Source: an uncultured Campylobacter sp. | Lineage (GTDB): Bacteria > Campylobacterota > Campylobacteria > Campylobacterales > Campylobacteraceae | DNA length: 12,623 nt | Reading direction: 5' to 3' | Assembly: GCF_938045205.1 (NCBI RefSeq) | Contig: NZ_CALIMY010000044.1 | Coordinates: forward strand, 1-12,623 | Part shown: positions 1 to 6,088 of the stretch, piece after piece | How the letters are laid out: the number at the start of each line of letters is the position of its first letter | How positions within the stretch are numbered: position 1 is the first letter of the stretch | Position numbers and translations under genes: made by a program | The notes under the pieces: generated by a model | Database searches by the model: none | What the model was told of the DNA's origin: nothing | Seen by the model: only the letters and a program-made list of their open reading frames with translations

Positions 1-14
1 AGATCCAAATATCA

Positions 15-81
15 AATTTGCAAATTTAAATTTACTTGTTGCTTGAATTTAAAAGCAATAGCAAGTTTAAATTTGTAAATT
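15..81. repeat. 67-nt imperfect inverted repeat (nested hairpin)
   Basis: The outer arms are 15-38 and 62-81. CTTG (35-38) pairs with CAAG (62-65); a 10-nt block at 21-30 is the exact reverse complement of 66-75; 15-20 matches 76-81 at five of six positions. Only bases 31-34 bulge. Inside, TTGCTT (39-44) pairs with AAGCAA (53-58) around an 8-nt loop. The result is a long, almost continuous, AT-rich stem. It lies upstream of the orphan gene at 151. Its role is unknown: it could end a gene left of the window, affect the leader of the following gene, or be the end of a small mobile element. AT-rich Campylobacter DNA produces chance inverted repeats, but the two nested stems make chance less likely. 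Confidence 0.5.
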
Positions 82-98
82 CATAAAATTCAGTATCA

Positions 99-120
99 GT
101 GGTACTGACCGAGATTGAAT
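99..120 (-). other. Possible remnant resembling the 3' end of tRNA-Leu
   Basis: On the plus strand this stretch reads TGGT, then GACCGA, GATT and GAA in the same order and nearly the same spacing as the 3' end of the tRNA-Leu gene at 1013-1035 (complement strand). About 18 of 23 tRNA bases match, with one inserted and four missing bases. Together the two copies bracket the AT-rich gene at 151-966. This could be a decayed duplicate of a tRNA attachment site, but the match is short and gapped and could be chance. A small hairpin, TCAGTA (90-95) with TACTGA (103-108), overlaps it. Confidence 0.25.
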
Positions 121-150
121 TTGCTAGGAAATTTTATAAAAAGGATTGAT

Positions 151-966
151 TTGAATAACGATATAAAGCAACGAGCCGAGCAGTTAAGAAAAAACGTAGA
201 AGCAAAAATACAACAAGCTCAAATCAAAGAGCAAAAATATCAACAATGGCTTGAAAATCAAAAACAAAATAATCCGAATTTTAGGGATTATGATGAAAAT
301 CCGCTTATCATACAAAGCTATGAAGAGTTTTTCGTTTTAACATTGCTTAGTTCATCTTTTATTTCTTGCCTAATACTTTTTGGATTATTAGAAAATTTAT
401 GGGATTATGGAACTATTGAAGATAAAGTATTTTTTTGGTTTAGTTTAATCCCTATAACTTACATTGTTATTGTCGCAATTTTTCAAAAATTCAAATTTAA
501 AAATCATAAAATAAAATTCACAAATCACTATATAGAATTTTATGATTATGGAAAATTAAAAAGACAATGTAAAATATTAGAGGACGAATTAGCTAGAACA
601 TTTTTTGCTAATTCCTGTGTTAAAACAGAGAAATTTCATATACTGGTATATTTTATAATAATACTTTCACTAATTATCGATGGTGGTAAGTTATTATTAC
701 CCTTGATTTTATTTTATTTTGTAAATTTAACATTCAAATTTATTTTTTACTTATTCAGAAATAAAAATTTGAAAGGTTTTACAGCCTTACCTTTTATAAG
801 AATATCAAATGAAGTTTTTACGGTATCTATGTATGCTACACCAGTTTCGGGTAGATATTTTATGATTTATTTATATAACGATGAAATTTATAAAGAAGTT
901 AAAAAATATTTTTTGCAACAAGGTATAAACATAGATAATTTACCGAAAAGGTATTCAATTTTTTAG
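151..966 (+). CDS. Unrecognised membrane protein with a coiled-coil N-terminus, probably acquired
   Basis: I do not recognise this protein. The frame is open from 109, after a stop at 106-108. A TTG at 115 lacks a convincing ribosome site, whereas TTG at 151 has AAGGA at 141-145, five bases upstream, so I choose 151 (271 residues). Residues 1-40 are charged and Gln/Lys/Glu-rich, likely helical or coiled coil. Hydrophobic segments at about 60-80, 93-112, 163-177 and 180-203 suggest four membrane helices, with a charged loop at about 113-160 (rich in Lys and Phe) and a roughly 65-residue soluble C-terminal tail. It is the only plus-strand gene here, converges on the tRNA-Leu, and is far more AT-rich than every other gene in the window, which points to transfer. 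The existence of the gene is fairly safe; its start is less so, and its function is unknown. Confidence 0.6.
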   Translation: MNNDIKQRAEQLRKNVEAKIQQAQIKEQKYQQWLENQKQNNPNFRDYDENPLIIQSYEEFFVLTLLSSSFISCLILFGLLENLWDYGTIEDKVFFWFSLIPITYIVIVAIFQKFKFKNHKIKFTNHYIEFYDYGKLKRQCKILEDELARTFFANSCVKTEKFHILVYFIIILSLIIDGGKLLLPLILFYFVNLTFKFIFYLFRNKNLKGFTALPFIRISNEVFTVSMYATPVSGRYFMIYLYNDEIYKEVKKYFLQQGINIDNLPKRYSIF

Positions 967-1012
967 TAACAAAATTTAATAAAACCAAAAAAATAGGGAA
1001 AATTTTAATAGA

Positions 1013-1097
1013 TGGTGCGACCGACGAGATTTGAACTCGTACGCCTTACGGCACTACCCCCTCAAGATAGCGTGTCTACCAATTCCACCACGGTCGC
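1013..1097 (-). tRNA. tRNA-Leu (anticodon GAG)
   Basis: The minus strand folds as a class II tRNA of 85 nt including an encoded CCA. The acceptor GCGACCG pairs with CGGTCGC, followed by A73 and CCA. The D-arm is followed by an anticodon stem CTATC/GGTAG (one G-U pair) enclosing the loop TTGAGGG, which gives anticodon GAG for CUC/CUU codons. The variable arm TGCC-GTAA-GGCG forms its own stem as expected for leucine tRNAs. The T-stem ACGAG/CTCGT closes the loop TTCAAAT. It lies downstream of atpE on the same strand but behind a terminator, so it probably has its own promoter. The minus strand after the CCA is T-rich (TTTTTTT near 990), which may serve for termination. Confidence 0.96.
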
Positions 1098-1128
1098 ATA
1101 ATTTTTAAAGCTTAATCTTAAGCCTTGA

Positions 1129-1134
1129 GTTATA
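1129..1134 (-). promoter_or_regulatory. Putative -10 box for tRNA-Leu
   Basis: The minus strand reads TATAAC, 32 nt upstream of the first base of the mature tRNA, between the atpE terminator and the tRNA. Position and sequence suit a Campylobacter sigma-70 -10 element. No clear -35 is seen, as is usual in this genus. The 14-nt palindrome GCTTAA-TC-TTAAGC at 1110-1123 would lie at or just inside the leader. Confidence 0.4.
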
Positions 1135-1142
1135 TAAGTTTA

Positions 1143-1162
1143 AAGCCCGATTTCTCGGGCTT
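1143..1162 (-). terminator. Intrinsic terminator of atpE
   Basis: Just after the atpE stop, the minus strand carries AAGCCCGA, a GAAA loop and TCGGGCTT: a perfect 8-bp stem closed by a stable GNRA-type tetraloop. The T-tract after it is short and broken (TTTAAACTT), so termination may be partial, but the location and compactness fit a terminator. Confidence 0.75.
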
Positions 1163-1166
1163 ATGA

Positions 1167-1505
1167 TTAATTTGCAGCAGCCTTTAAACCCGCTGTCAAA
1201 AAAGGATTTACGAAAAGCAAGATAAATGAAATAACTAATGCATAGATAACCTGCGCTTCGATCATCGCTAGCGAAATATACATCGTATTCGATAGCTTGC
1301 TAGCTACGCTCGGATTTCTAGCGATGCCGTTAAGTGTCGCGCTAGCGGCATTTCCCATACCTAACGCGCCACCCAAAGCGGCTAGACCTAAAACGACTGC
1401 AACGGTAATTGCAGAAAAAGAAACGATCTGAGTGTAAGCGCTTAGCTGCTCGTTAGCGAAAGCCGCGCCGCAAAGTGCGAATAACAATACAAGAACTTTT
1501 TTCAT
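1167..1505 (-). CDS. atpE: F-type ATP synthase subunit c
   Basis: This is the proteolipid of the F0 ring, which carries protons across the inner membrane. The 112-residue protein starts with a signal-like segment (residues 1-17, ending AFA), as in other Campylobacter c subunits. Helix 1 carries the Gly/Ala-rich packing run (about 37-57, including GLAALGGALGMGNA). The polar loop has Arg-Asn-Pro (63-65), and helix 2 holds the ion-binding Glu83 in MIEAQ. I use the ATG at 1505 because GGAGA lies at 1511-1515; an in-frame ATG at 1517 overlaps that ribosome site and would add only four residues. It stands alone, away from other ATP synthase genes, as is usual in this genus, between a hairpin and a terminator. 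Confidence 0.95.
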   Translation of the reverse strand: MKKVLVLLFALCGAAFANEQLSAYTQIVSFSAITVAVVLGLAALGGALGMGNAASATLNGIARNPSVASKLSNTMYISLAMIEAQVIYALVISFILLFVNPFLTAGLKAAAN

Positions 1506-1577
1506 AAAAGTCTCCATAAATAAATTTTAAAACGAGTTTCGGCTCAATACCCCCTACTCCAACGTTTTAAGTGTGAA

Positions 1578-1583
1578 ATATTA
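1578..1583 (-). promoter_or_regulatory. Weak candidate -10 box for atpE
   Basis: The minus strand reads TAATAT within an AT-rich run, about 70 nt upstream of the atpE start and downstream of the leuA-side hairpin. The highly expressed atpE should have its own promoter in this 157-nt gap, but the match is not strong and other AT-rich hexamers nearby could serve. Confidence 0.25.
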
Positions 1584-1613
1584 TTAAAATTTTGCTTTTG
1601 ATTTGTTTAATCT

Positions 1614-1647
1614 GGCGGAATTTGCGTTAAATTTAGCAAATCCCGCC
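1614..1647 (-). terminator. Long hairpin between leuA and atpE
   Basis: GGCGGAATTTGC (1614-1625) and GCAAATCCCGCC (1636-1647) form a 12-bp stem with a single mismatched position, which is a G-U pair when transcribed from the minus strand, and a 10-nt loop. It begins about 15 nt after the leuA stop. No T-run follows on either strand, so it may be a weak or Rho-aided terminator, or a 3'-end stabiliser for leuA mRNA. Confidence 0.5.
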
Positions 1648-1662
1648 GAACACTCCGACATC

Positions 1663-3177
1663 TTAGCGCTTAGCGTCCAGATATGTGTTTAGCGCCGCAA
1701 CGTAGGCCTTTGCAGACGCCAGCATCGTATCTACGTCAAGTCCTCTGCCGATGATGGCGCCCTCGCCCGCAAATTCCACCTTAACGGTTACTTTCGCCAG
1801 CGCGTCTTTGCCCTGTGAAACCGCTTTTACTTGGTATTCTTTCAAGCTACCGCTGATACCGCTGATACGATCTATCGCCTTAAATATCGCATCCACGCCG
1901 CCGTTTCCAAGCGCGCTATCGCTTAAAATTTCATCCTTATACCTTAGCGTAAGCGCGGTGCTAGCGTGTCCTTTGTTGCAGCTATTAGAGCTTAAAACCA
2001 GCACTTCATAGGTCTTCTCAGCCCCCACGAACTCGTCGTTTACGAGCTCTCTAATATCCTCGTCGAAAACGTCCTTTTTACTATCTGCAAGCGCTTTAAA
2101 TTTATTAAACGCGATCTCAATCTGCTCGTTACTAAGCTCATAGCCCAAAGATACCAGCTTGTCTTTAAAGGCGTGGCGGCCGCTGTGTTTGCCCAGTACG
2201 AGCGAGTTTTTATCAAGTCCGATATCCTCAGCATGCATGATCTCGTAAGTTTCTTTGTGTTTTAACACGCCATCTTGGTGGATGCCGCTTTCATGCGCGA
2301 AGGCGTTTTTGCCCACAATCGCTTTATTAGGCTGCGGCTCGATGCCGGTAATGCTCGCGACTAGGCGGCTGGATGGGTAAATTTCTTTCAAATTTATATC
2401 GGTATAAAGCGGCGCAAATTTATCCCTGCGCGTCTTGATCGCCATTACGATCTCCTCTAGCGCGGCGTTGCCCGCGCGCTCGCCGATACCGTTTATCGTG
2501 CACTCGACCTGTCTGGCTCCTGCCAAGATAGCGGCTAAGGAATTTACGGTAGCCATTCCCAAGTCGTTGTGGTTATGTACCGAAACTACGGCGCGCTCGC
2601 CGATAAGCTTAACGAGCTCGCCTATGCGCGCAGTGATCTCGTCCGGATAGAGATAGCCCACCGTATCGGGGATATTTATGGTGGAGGCTCCGGCGCTTAT
2701 CGCGGCGTCGCAGATCTCTTTTAAAAAACCCATATCGCTTCTGCACGCATCCTCGCAGCTAAACTCCACGTCATCGCATAGGCTTTTTGCGTATTGCACA
2801 GACTCTACGGCGCGCTTTATGACCTCTTGCGGCTGCATTTTAAGTTTAAATTCCATATGAATGGGGCTTGTAGCGATGAAGGTGTGGATGCGGCCGAGCT
2901 TCGCACCCTTTACCGCTTCGCCGGCGGCTTTGATATCTTTTTCTAAAGCGCGCGCAAGAGAGCATACGCGAGCCTTGCTAACCGCGCCCGCGATCTTTTC
3001 TATCGCGTCAAAATCCCCGGGGCTTGCCGCTGCAAAACCCGCCTCGATAACATCTACGCCCAGCTTTTCAAGCTGCAACGCAAGATGGATCTTCTCGTCC
3101 GTATTCATCGACGCTCCAGGGCTTTGCTCGCCGTCACGAAGCGTCGTATCGAAGATTATGATTTTATTTTTATCCAT
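1663..3177 (-). CDS. leuA: 2-isopropylmalate synthase
   Basis: It condenses acetyl-CoA with 2-oxoisovalerate to 2-isopropylmalate, the committed and normally leucine-inhibited step of leucine synthesis, in the cytoplasm. The 504 residues match the usual bacterial length. The N-terminal TIM-barrel domain shows DTTLRDGEQSPG (10-21), which holds the catalytic Arg and a metal-binding Asp, then HNHND (201-205), with metal-binding His residues, and NGIGERAGNA (229-238). The linker contains HESGIHQDG, and the C-terminal part (from about 390) fits the regulatory domain with its GxG turns. The ATG at 3177 is preferred because AAAGGA precedes it by seven bases; an upstream in-frame ATG at 3210 falls inside the promoter region. 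Neither leuB, leuC nor leuD is in the window, and flanking hairpins suggest a single-gene unit. Confidence 0.95.
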   Translation of the reverse strand: MDKNKIIIFDTTLRDGEQSPGASMNTDEKIHLALQLEKLGVDVIEAGFAAASPGDFDAIEKIAGAVSKARVCSLARALEKDIKAAGEAVKGAKLGRIHTFIATSPIHMEFKLKMQPQEVIKRAVESVQYAKSLCDDVEFSCEDACRSDMGFLKEICDAAISAGASTINIPDTVGYLYPDEITARIGELVKLIGERAVVSVHNHNDLGMATVNSLAAILAGARQVECTINGIGERAGNAALEEIVMAIKTRRDKFAPLYTDINLKEIYPSSRLVASITGIEPQPNKAIVGKNAFAHESGIHQDGVLKHKETYEIMHAEDIGLDKNSLVLGKHSGRHAFKDKLVSLGYELSNEQIEIAFNKFKALADSKKDVFDEDIRELVNDEFVGAEKTYEVLVLSSNSCNKGHASTALTLRYKDEILSDSALGNGGVDAIFKAIDRISGISGSLKEYQVKAVSQGKDALAKVTVKVEFAGEGAIIGRGLDVDTMLASAKAYVAALNTYLDAKR

Positions 3178-3211
3178 TACAAATCCTTTCAAAGGGTTAA
3201 AATTTGGCAAA

Positions 3212-3217
3212 ATTATA
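3212..3217 (-). promoter_or_regulatory. -10 box of leuA promoter
   Basis: A perfect TATAAT on the minus strand, 34 nt upstream of the leuA ATG and downstream of the pssA terminator-like hairpin. The stretch before it contains a TTGTTTTT run (about 15 nt upstream), compatible with the T-rich upstream region typical of Campylobacter sigma-70 promoters. The leader would be about 25-30 nt, with no room for a leader peptide. Confidence 0.6.
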
Positions 3218-3229
3218 GCCGCGCAAACT

Positions 3230-3273
3230 TAAAAACAATCGCGGCGATAAACATATCTGAGATTATTTCGCCG
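3230..3273 (-). terminator. Terminator-like hairpin after pssA
   Basis: CGGCGA (3268-3273, the last codons of pssA) pairs with TCGCCG (3242-3247). The 20-nt interval contains a smaller ATCT/AGAT helix. The second arm is soon followed by TTGTTTTT on the minus strand. The stem is short and the loop large, so this is a moderate candidate. With the TATAAT box just beyond, it would separate leuA from the upstream operon. Confidence 0.4.
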
Positions 3274-4012
3274 TTTCTTCGGGTTTGTCTTTTTTATGAA
3301 ATTTAGCCGCGCTTAAATTTAAAGCTCCGCGAACCAAACCGTAAACGATATAAACCAAAGTGAGCACCGCAGGGAATTCCAGCCTGAAAAGATATAAAAG
3401 CGAGAAAAATATGACGATTAGAAGCACTAAAATTTTAATCGCGTTGGGGCGCTTTAGGCTGATCTTTTTAAAGCTCGGAAAGCGTATGTTGCTTACCATC
3501 AAAAACGATAGTGCCGCCATTGCGATGATCAAAAATACGCCAAATCCTTTGGAGAGCTCATATTTTAGATAAATTCCGATCCAAAACGCCATCGTAATCG
3601 CCGCCGTTGGTATCGGCAGCCCGATAAAAACGCTAGGCTCGTAGGTGCCCGTAGTGACGTTGAATCGCGCCAGCCTGATCGCGCCGAAAACCACGTAAAG
3701 CGCAGCTACAAGCGAGCCGACCTTACCGTAATCGTGCCCGATCGCGCAATAAAATAGCAGCGCCGGCGCGACGCCGAAAGCAACGATATCCGCAAGGCTG
3801 TCAAATTCCACGCCGAATTTCGATGTCGCATGCGTTAGCCTCGCCACGCGGCCGTCAAGCCCGTCGCAGATCAAGGATAAAATGATATAAAAGATCGCGG
3901 CGCTGAAGTTGCCTTTGATCGTAGAAATTATGCTGATGACCGCTAAAAATGCACTTGCCGCCGTGAAAAAATTCGGCAATATGTAGATTAATTTTCCCTT
4001 TTCCTCTTCCAT
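3263..4012 (-). CDS. pssA: CDP-diacylglycerol-serine O-phosphatidyltransferase
   Basis: It makes phosphatidylserine from CDP-diacylglycerol and serine, the precursor of phosphatidylethanolamine, at the inner membrane. The 249-residue protein has the full CDP-alcohol phosphatidyltransferase signature DG-x2-AR-x8-G-x3-D-x3-D: D53, G54, A57, R58, G67, D71 and D75. Hydrophobic segments at about 9-32, 36-50, 77-95, 100-115, 128-148, 155-173 and 192-230 fit a multi-pass enzyme. Membership of the family is certain; assignment to PssA rather than PgsA rests on overall resemblance to epsilonproteobacterial PssA and on its position after ftsH, as in C. jejuni. The start has AAGAG just upstream. A 126-nt gap separates it from ftsH. 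Confidence 0.9.
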   Translation of the reverse strand: MEEEKGKLIYILPNFFTAASAFLAVISIISTIKGNFSAAIFYIILSLICDGLDGRVARLTHATSKFGVEFDSLADIVAFGVAPALLFYCAIGHDYGKVGSLVAALYVVFGAIRLARFNVTTGTYEPSVFIGLPIPTAAITMAFWIGIYLKYELSKGFGVFLIIAMAALSFLMVSNIRFPSFKKISLKRPNAIKILVLLIVIFFSLLYLFRLEFPAVLTLVYIVYGLVRGALNLSAAKFHKKDKPEETAK

Positions 4013-4015
4013 CTC

Positions 4016-4072
4016 TTACTCTTTAAATTTTATTTTTACACCGCTTTTCATTCGGTGCCGCGGATCGCGCAT
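4016..4072 (-). CDS. Possible 18-codon basic peptide ahead of pssA
   Basis: An ATG at 4072, with AAGG about seven bases upstream, opens an 18-codon frame rich in Arg and Lys (beginning MRDPRHRMKSG). It ends in TAA three bases before the pssA ATG, and its last codons contain the pssA ribosome-binding region. That would suit translational coupling, or it may be chance. I know of no matching peptide, and the frame carries no recognisable motif. It sits where C. jejuni has an extra gene between ftsH and pssA, so a degraded end of an old gene is another reading. Confidence 0.15.
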   Translation of the reverse strand: MRDPRHRMKSGVKIKFKE

Positions 4073-4124
4073 AAAACGCCTTAGCGCGACCTTCTTAAAA
4101 TTTAGCCCTAAGTTCTTACCGCGC

Positions 4125-4149
4125 GCGAAGCTTTAAATTTAAGCTTCGC
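4125..4149 (-). terminator. Perfect 9-bp hairpin at the end of ftsH
   Basis: GCGAAGCTT (4125-4133) and AAGCTTCGC (4141-4149) are exact reverse complements around a 7-nt loop. The arm nearest ftsH lies in its last codons, and the TAA stop is at the loop edge. No T-tract follows on the minus strand, so it may stabilise the ftsH mRNA 3' end or reduce read-through to pssA rather than terminate fully. Confidence 0.4.
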
Positions 4150-6088
4150 TCTTTGCGCTTTCGATATCGTCGTTAGCGCCTAAATTTCGCACCAGACGGG
4201 TAGGCATGCCGTTGTCTTTTTCAAATTTAGAGATGATCTCCACGATCTGTTCGCCCGATACCGTCTCCTTCTCATACAGTGCCTTTACCATCTCCTCGAT
4301 CGCCGGAGCGTAAGTCCTTAGCGTCTCTTTTACCGCTGCGTAGCGCTCGTCCAGCGTCTTGCGGACATATTCGTCGATCTTAACCGCCGTTACCTCGCTG
4401 TAATCCTTGATGCTCTGTCCGCCGTTTAGGAAGGAGTACTGCTGCTTTTCTAGCACCGCAAGCCCGAGCGCCTCGGTCATTCCGACCTGAGTAGCCATGA
4501 ATTTAAGCATATCGGTAGCGCGCTGTAGGTCGTTGCCCGCGCCGTCGGTGATCTCGCCTAAAAACACGTCCTCCGCCGCACGTCCCGCCAAAAATGTATC
4601 GATCTCGGCAAAAATTTCATGGCGCTGATGCAGATATCTATTTTCAAACGGAGAATTTAGCGTATAGCCCGCGGCACTCAATCCGCGCGGTACGATAGTT
4701 ACTTTAGATACCGGCATCGCGCCTTTGGTAAGCTCGGCGATGAGCGCATGGCCGCTTTCGTGATAGGCGACGATTCGCTTTTCGATCGGGCTTACGCGGC
4801 GCGATTTTTTAGCCAGTCCGATACCGACGCGTTCAATCGCTTCAAGTAGGTCTTTTTGCTCGACCTCCGCCTTTGCCTCGCGACCCGCTAAAAGCGCGGC
4901 TTCGTTGATGATATTTGCAAGATCGGCTCCCGCAAAGCCCACGGTAAGGCGCGCGATCTCTTCGATATCGATGTCGCGGGCAAATTTAACGTCGCGCATA
5001 TGCACCTTCAAAATCGCCATTCTGCCGTCAAAATCGGGTCTATCGACTAGAACCTGCCTATCGAATCTGCCCGGACGCAGAAGCGCTGCATCCAGCGTCT
5101 CAGGACGGTTAGTAGCCGCAAGGACGATTACCGGGCTTGATTCCGAGCCGAAGCCGTCCATCTCGGCAAGCAGCTGATTTAGCGTCTGCTCGCGCTCGTC
5201 GTTGCCTCCGCCAATACCGCCTGCGGTTCTGCTTTTGCCGATCGCGTCGATCTCGTCGATGAAAACGATCGCCGGAGCCTGTTTTTTAGCGTTATCAAAT
5301 AGATCGCGCACTCTGCTGGCGCCCACACCTACGAACATCTCGATGAAGCTCGAACCCGATACCGAAAAAAACGGCACATCCGCTTCGCCCGCGACCGCTT
5401 TGGCTAGCAGCGTCTTACCCGTGCCCGGAGGGCCCACTAAAAGCACGCCTTTTGGAATTTTAGCCCCGAGGCTGATATATCGCTCGGGGTTTTTTAAGAA
5501 ATCTACGATCTCCTTAACCTCCTCTTTCGCCTCTTCGACGCCCGCTACATCGCTAAATTTAACCTTCGGCTTTTCGGCGCTTACCAGGTTTTTAGAGCTT
5601 CCGATGCCGAGCACGCCGCCGCCCATATTGCGCTGCATGCGGTTGGCTAAAAACATCCAAATTCCAAAGAAAATCACAAGCGGCAAGACCCAGCTAAAGA
5701 GCAGATCGGTCAAAAAATTGCTCTCGTTATACGCGCCGTATGGAATTTTGCGCGATTCTAAAATTTGAACTAGCTCGGGATCATCCACGCGCTTGGCGGT
5801 GTAGATTACGTTGCCTACTTGCGCTTTAATCGTGGAGCTTCCGATGGAAACCATGCTTACTTGAGAGTTTTTGATTTGCGATTTTAGCTCGGAGTAAGTT
5901 ACGTTTCTACTCTCGCCCGAGACGGAGCTCAGCACTCCACCGCTATCAAATCCGCCACTTGGGGATATCGCTTTAAACACCACTATCAAAATAAGCGCGA
6001 AAATTATAAAAACGCCGATCGGATTTTTATTGAAAAAATTGTTTCCGCCGCCGTTTTGAGGGGGTTGATTATTTGGGTTGTTATTCAT
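4139..6088 (-). CDS. ftsH: ATP-dependent zinc metalloprotease FtsH
   Basis: A membrane-anchored AAA+ protease that degrades misassembled membrane proteins and short-lived regulators. An Asn/Pro/Gly-rich start (1-22) is followed by membrane helix 1 (about 23-41), a periplasmic domain (42-125), helix 2 (about 126-148), the AAA module and the protease domain. Visible motifs are Walker A GPPGTGKT (219-226), pore MFVG (251-254), Walker B VFIDE (275-279), the second region of homology with ATNRPE and arginine fingers (326-344), the zinc site HESGH (443-447) and the third zinc ligand Asp520 in GAGND. Its 649 residues are full length. The ATG overlaps the prmA stop (ATGA), with AAGGAAG just upstream, so it is translationally coupled to prmA. 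Confidence 0.97.
   Translation of the reverse strand: MNNNPNNQPPQNGGGNNFFNKNPIGVFIIFALILIVVFKAISPSGGFDSGGVLSSVSGESRNVTYSELKSQIKNSQVSMVSIGSSTIKAQVGNVIYTAKRVDDPELVQILESRKIPYGAYNESNFLTDLLFSWVLPLVIFFGIWMFLANRMQRNMGGGVLGIGSSKNLVSAEKPKVKFSDVAGVEEAKEEVKEIVDFLKNPERYISLGAKIPKGVLLVGPPGTGKTLLAKAVAGEADVPFFSVSGSSFIEMFVGVGASRVRDLFDNAKKQAPAIVFIDEIDAIGKSRTAGGIGGGNDEREQTLNQLLAEMDGFGSESSPVIVLAATNRPETLDAALLRPGRFDRQVLVDRPDFDGRMAILKVHMRDVKFARDIDIEEIARLTVGFAGADLANIINEAALLAGREAKAEVEQKDLLEAIERVGIGLAKKSRRVSPIEKRIVAYHESGHALIAELTKGAMPVSKVTIVPRGLSAAGYTLNSPFENRYLHQRHEIFAEIDTFLAGRAAEDVFLGEITDGAGNDLQRATDMLKFMATQVGMTEALGLAVLEKQQYSFLNGGQSIKDYSEVTAVKIDEYVRKTLDERYAAVKETLRTYAPAIEEMVKALYEKETVSGEQIVEIISKFEKDNGMPTRLVRNLGANDDIESAKSEA

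Noticed and set aside
1506..1517. Upstream ATG giving atpE four extra residues
   Set aside because: That ATG is part of the GGAGA ribosome site of the true start, and the signal-like MKK start is typical.
3178..3210. Upstream in-frame ATG giving leuA 11 extra residues
   Set aside because: It falls in the region of the TATAAT box; the ATG at 3177 has AAAGGA at good spacing and matches the family start.
5202..5768. 188-codon open frame on the plus strand opposite ftsH
   Set aside because: Antisense to a full-length ftsH with every motif intact; its translation is low-complexity Ser/Pro/Leu-rich, typical of the complement of a GC-biased gene.
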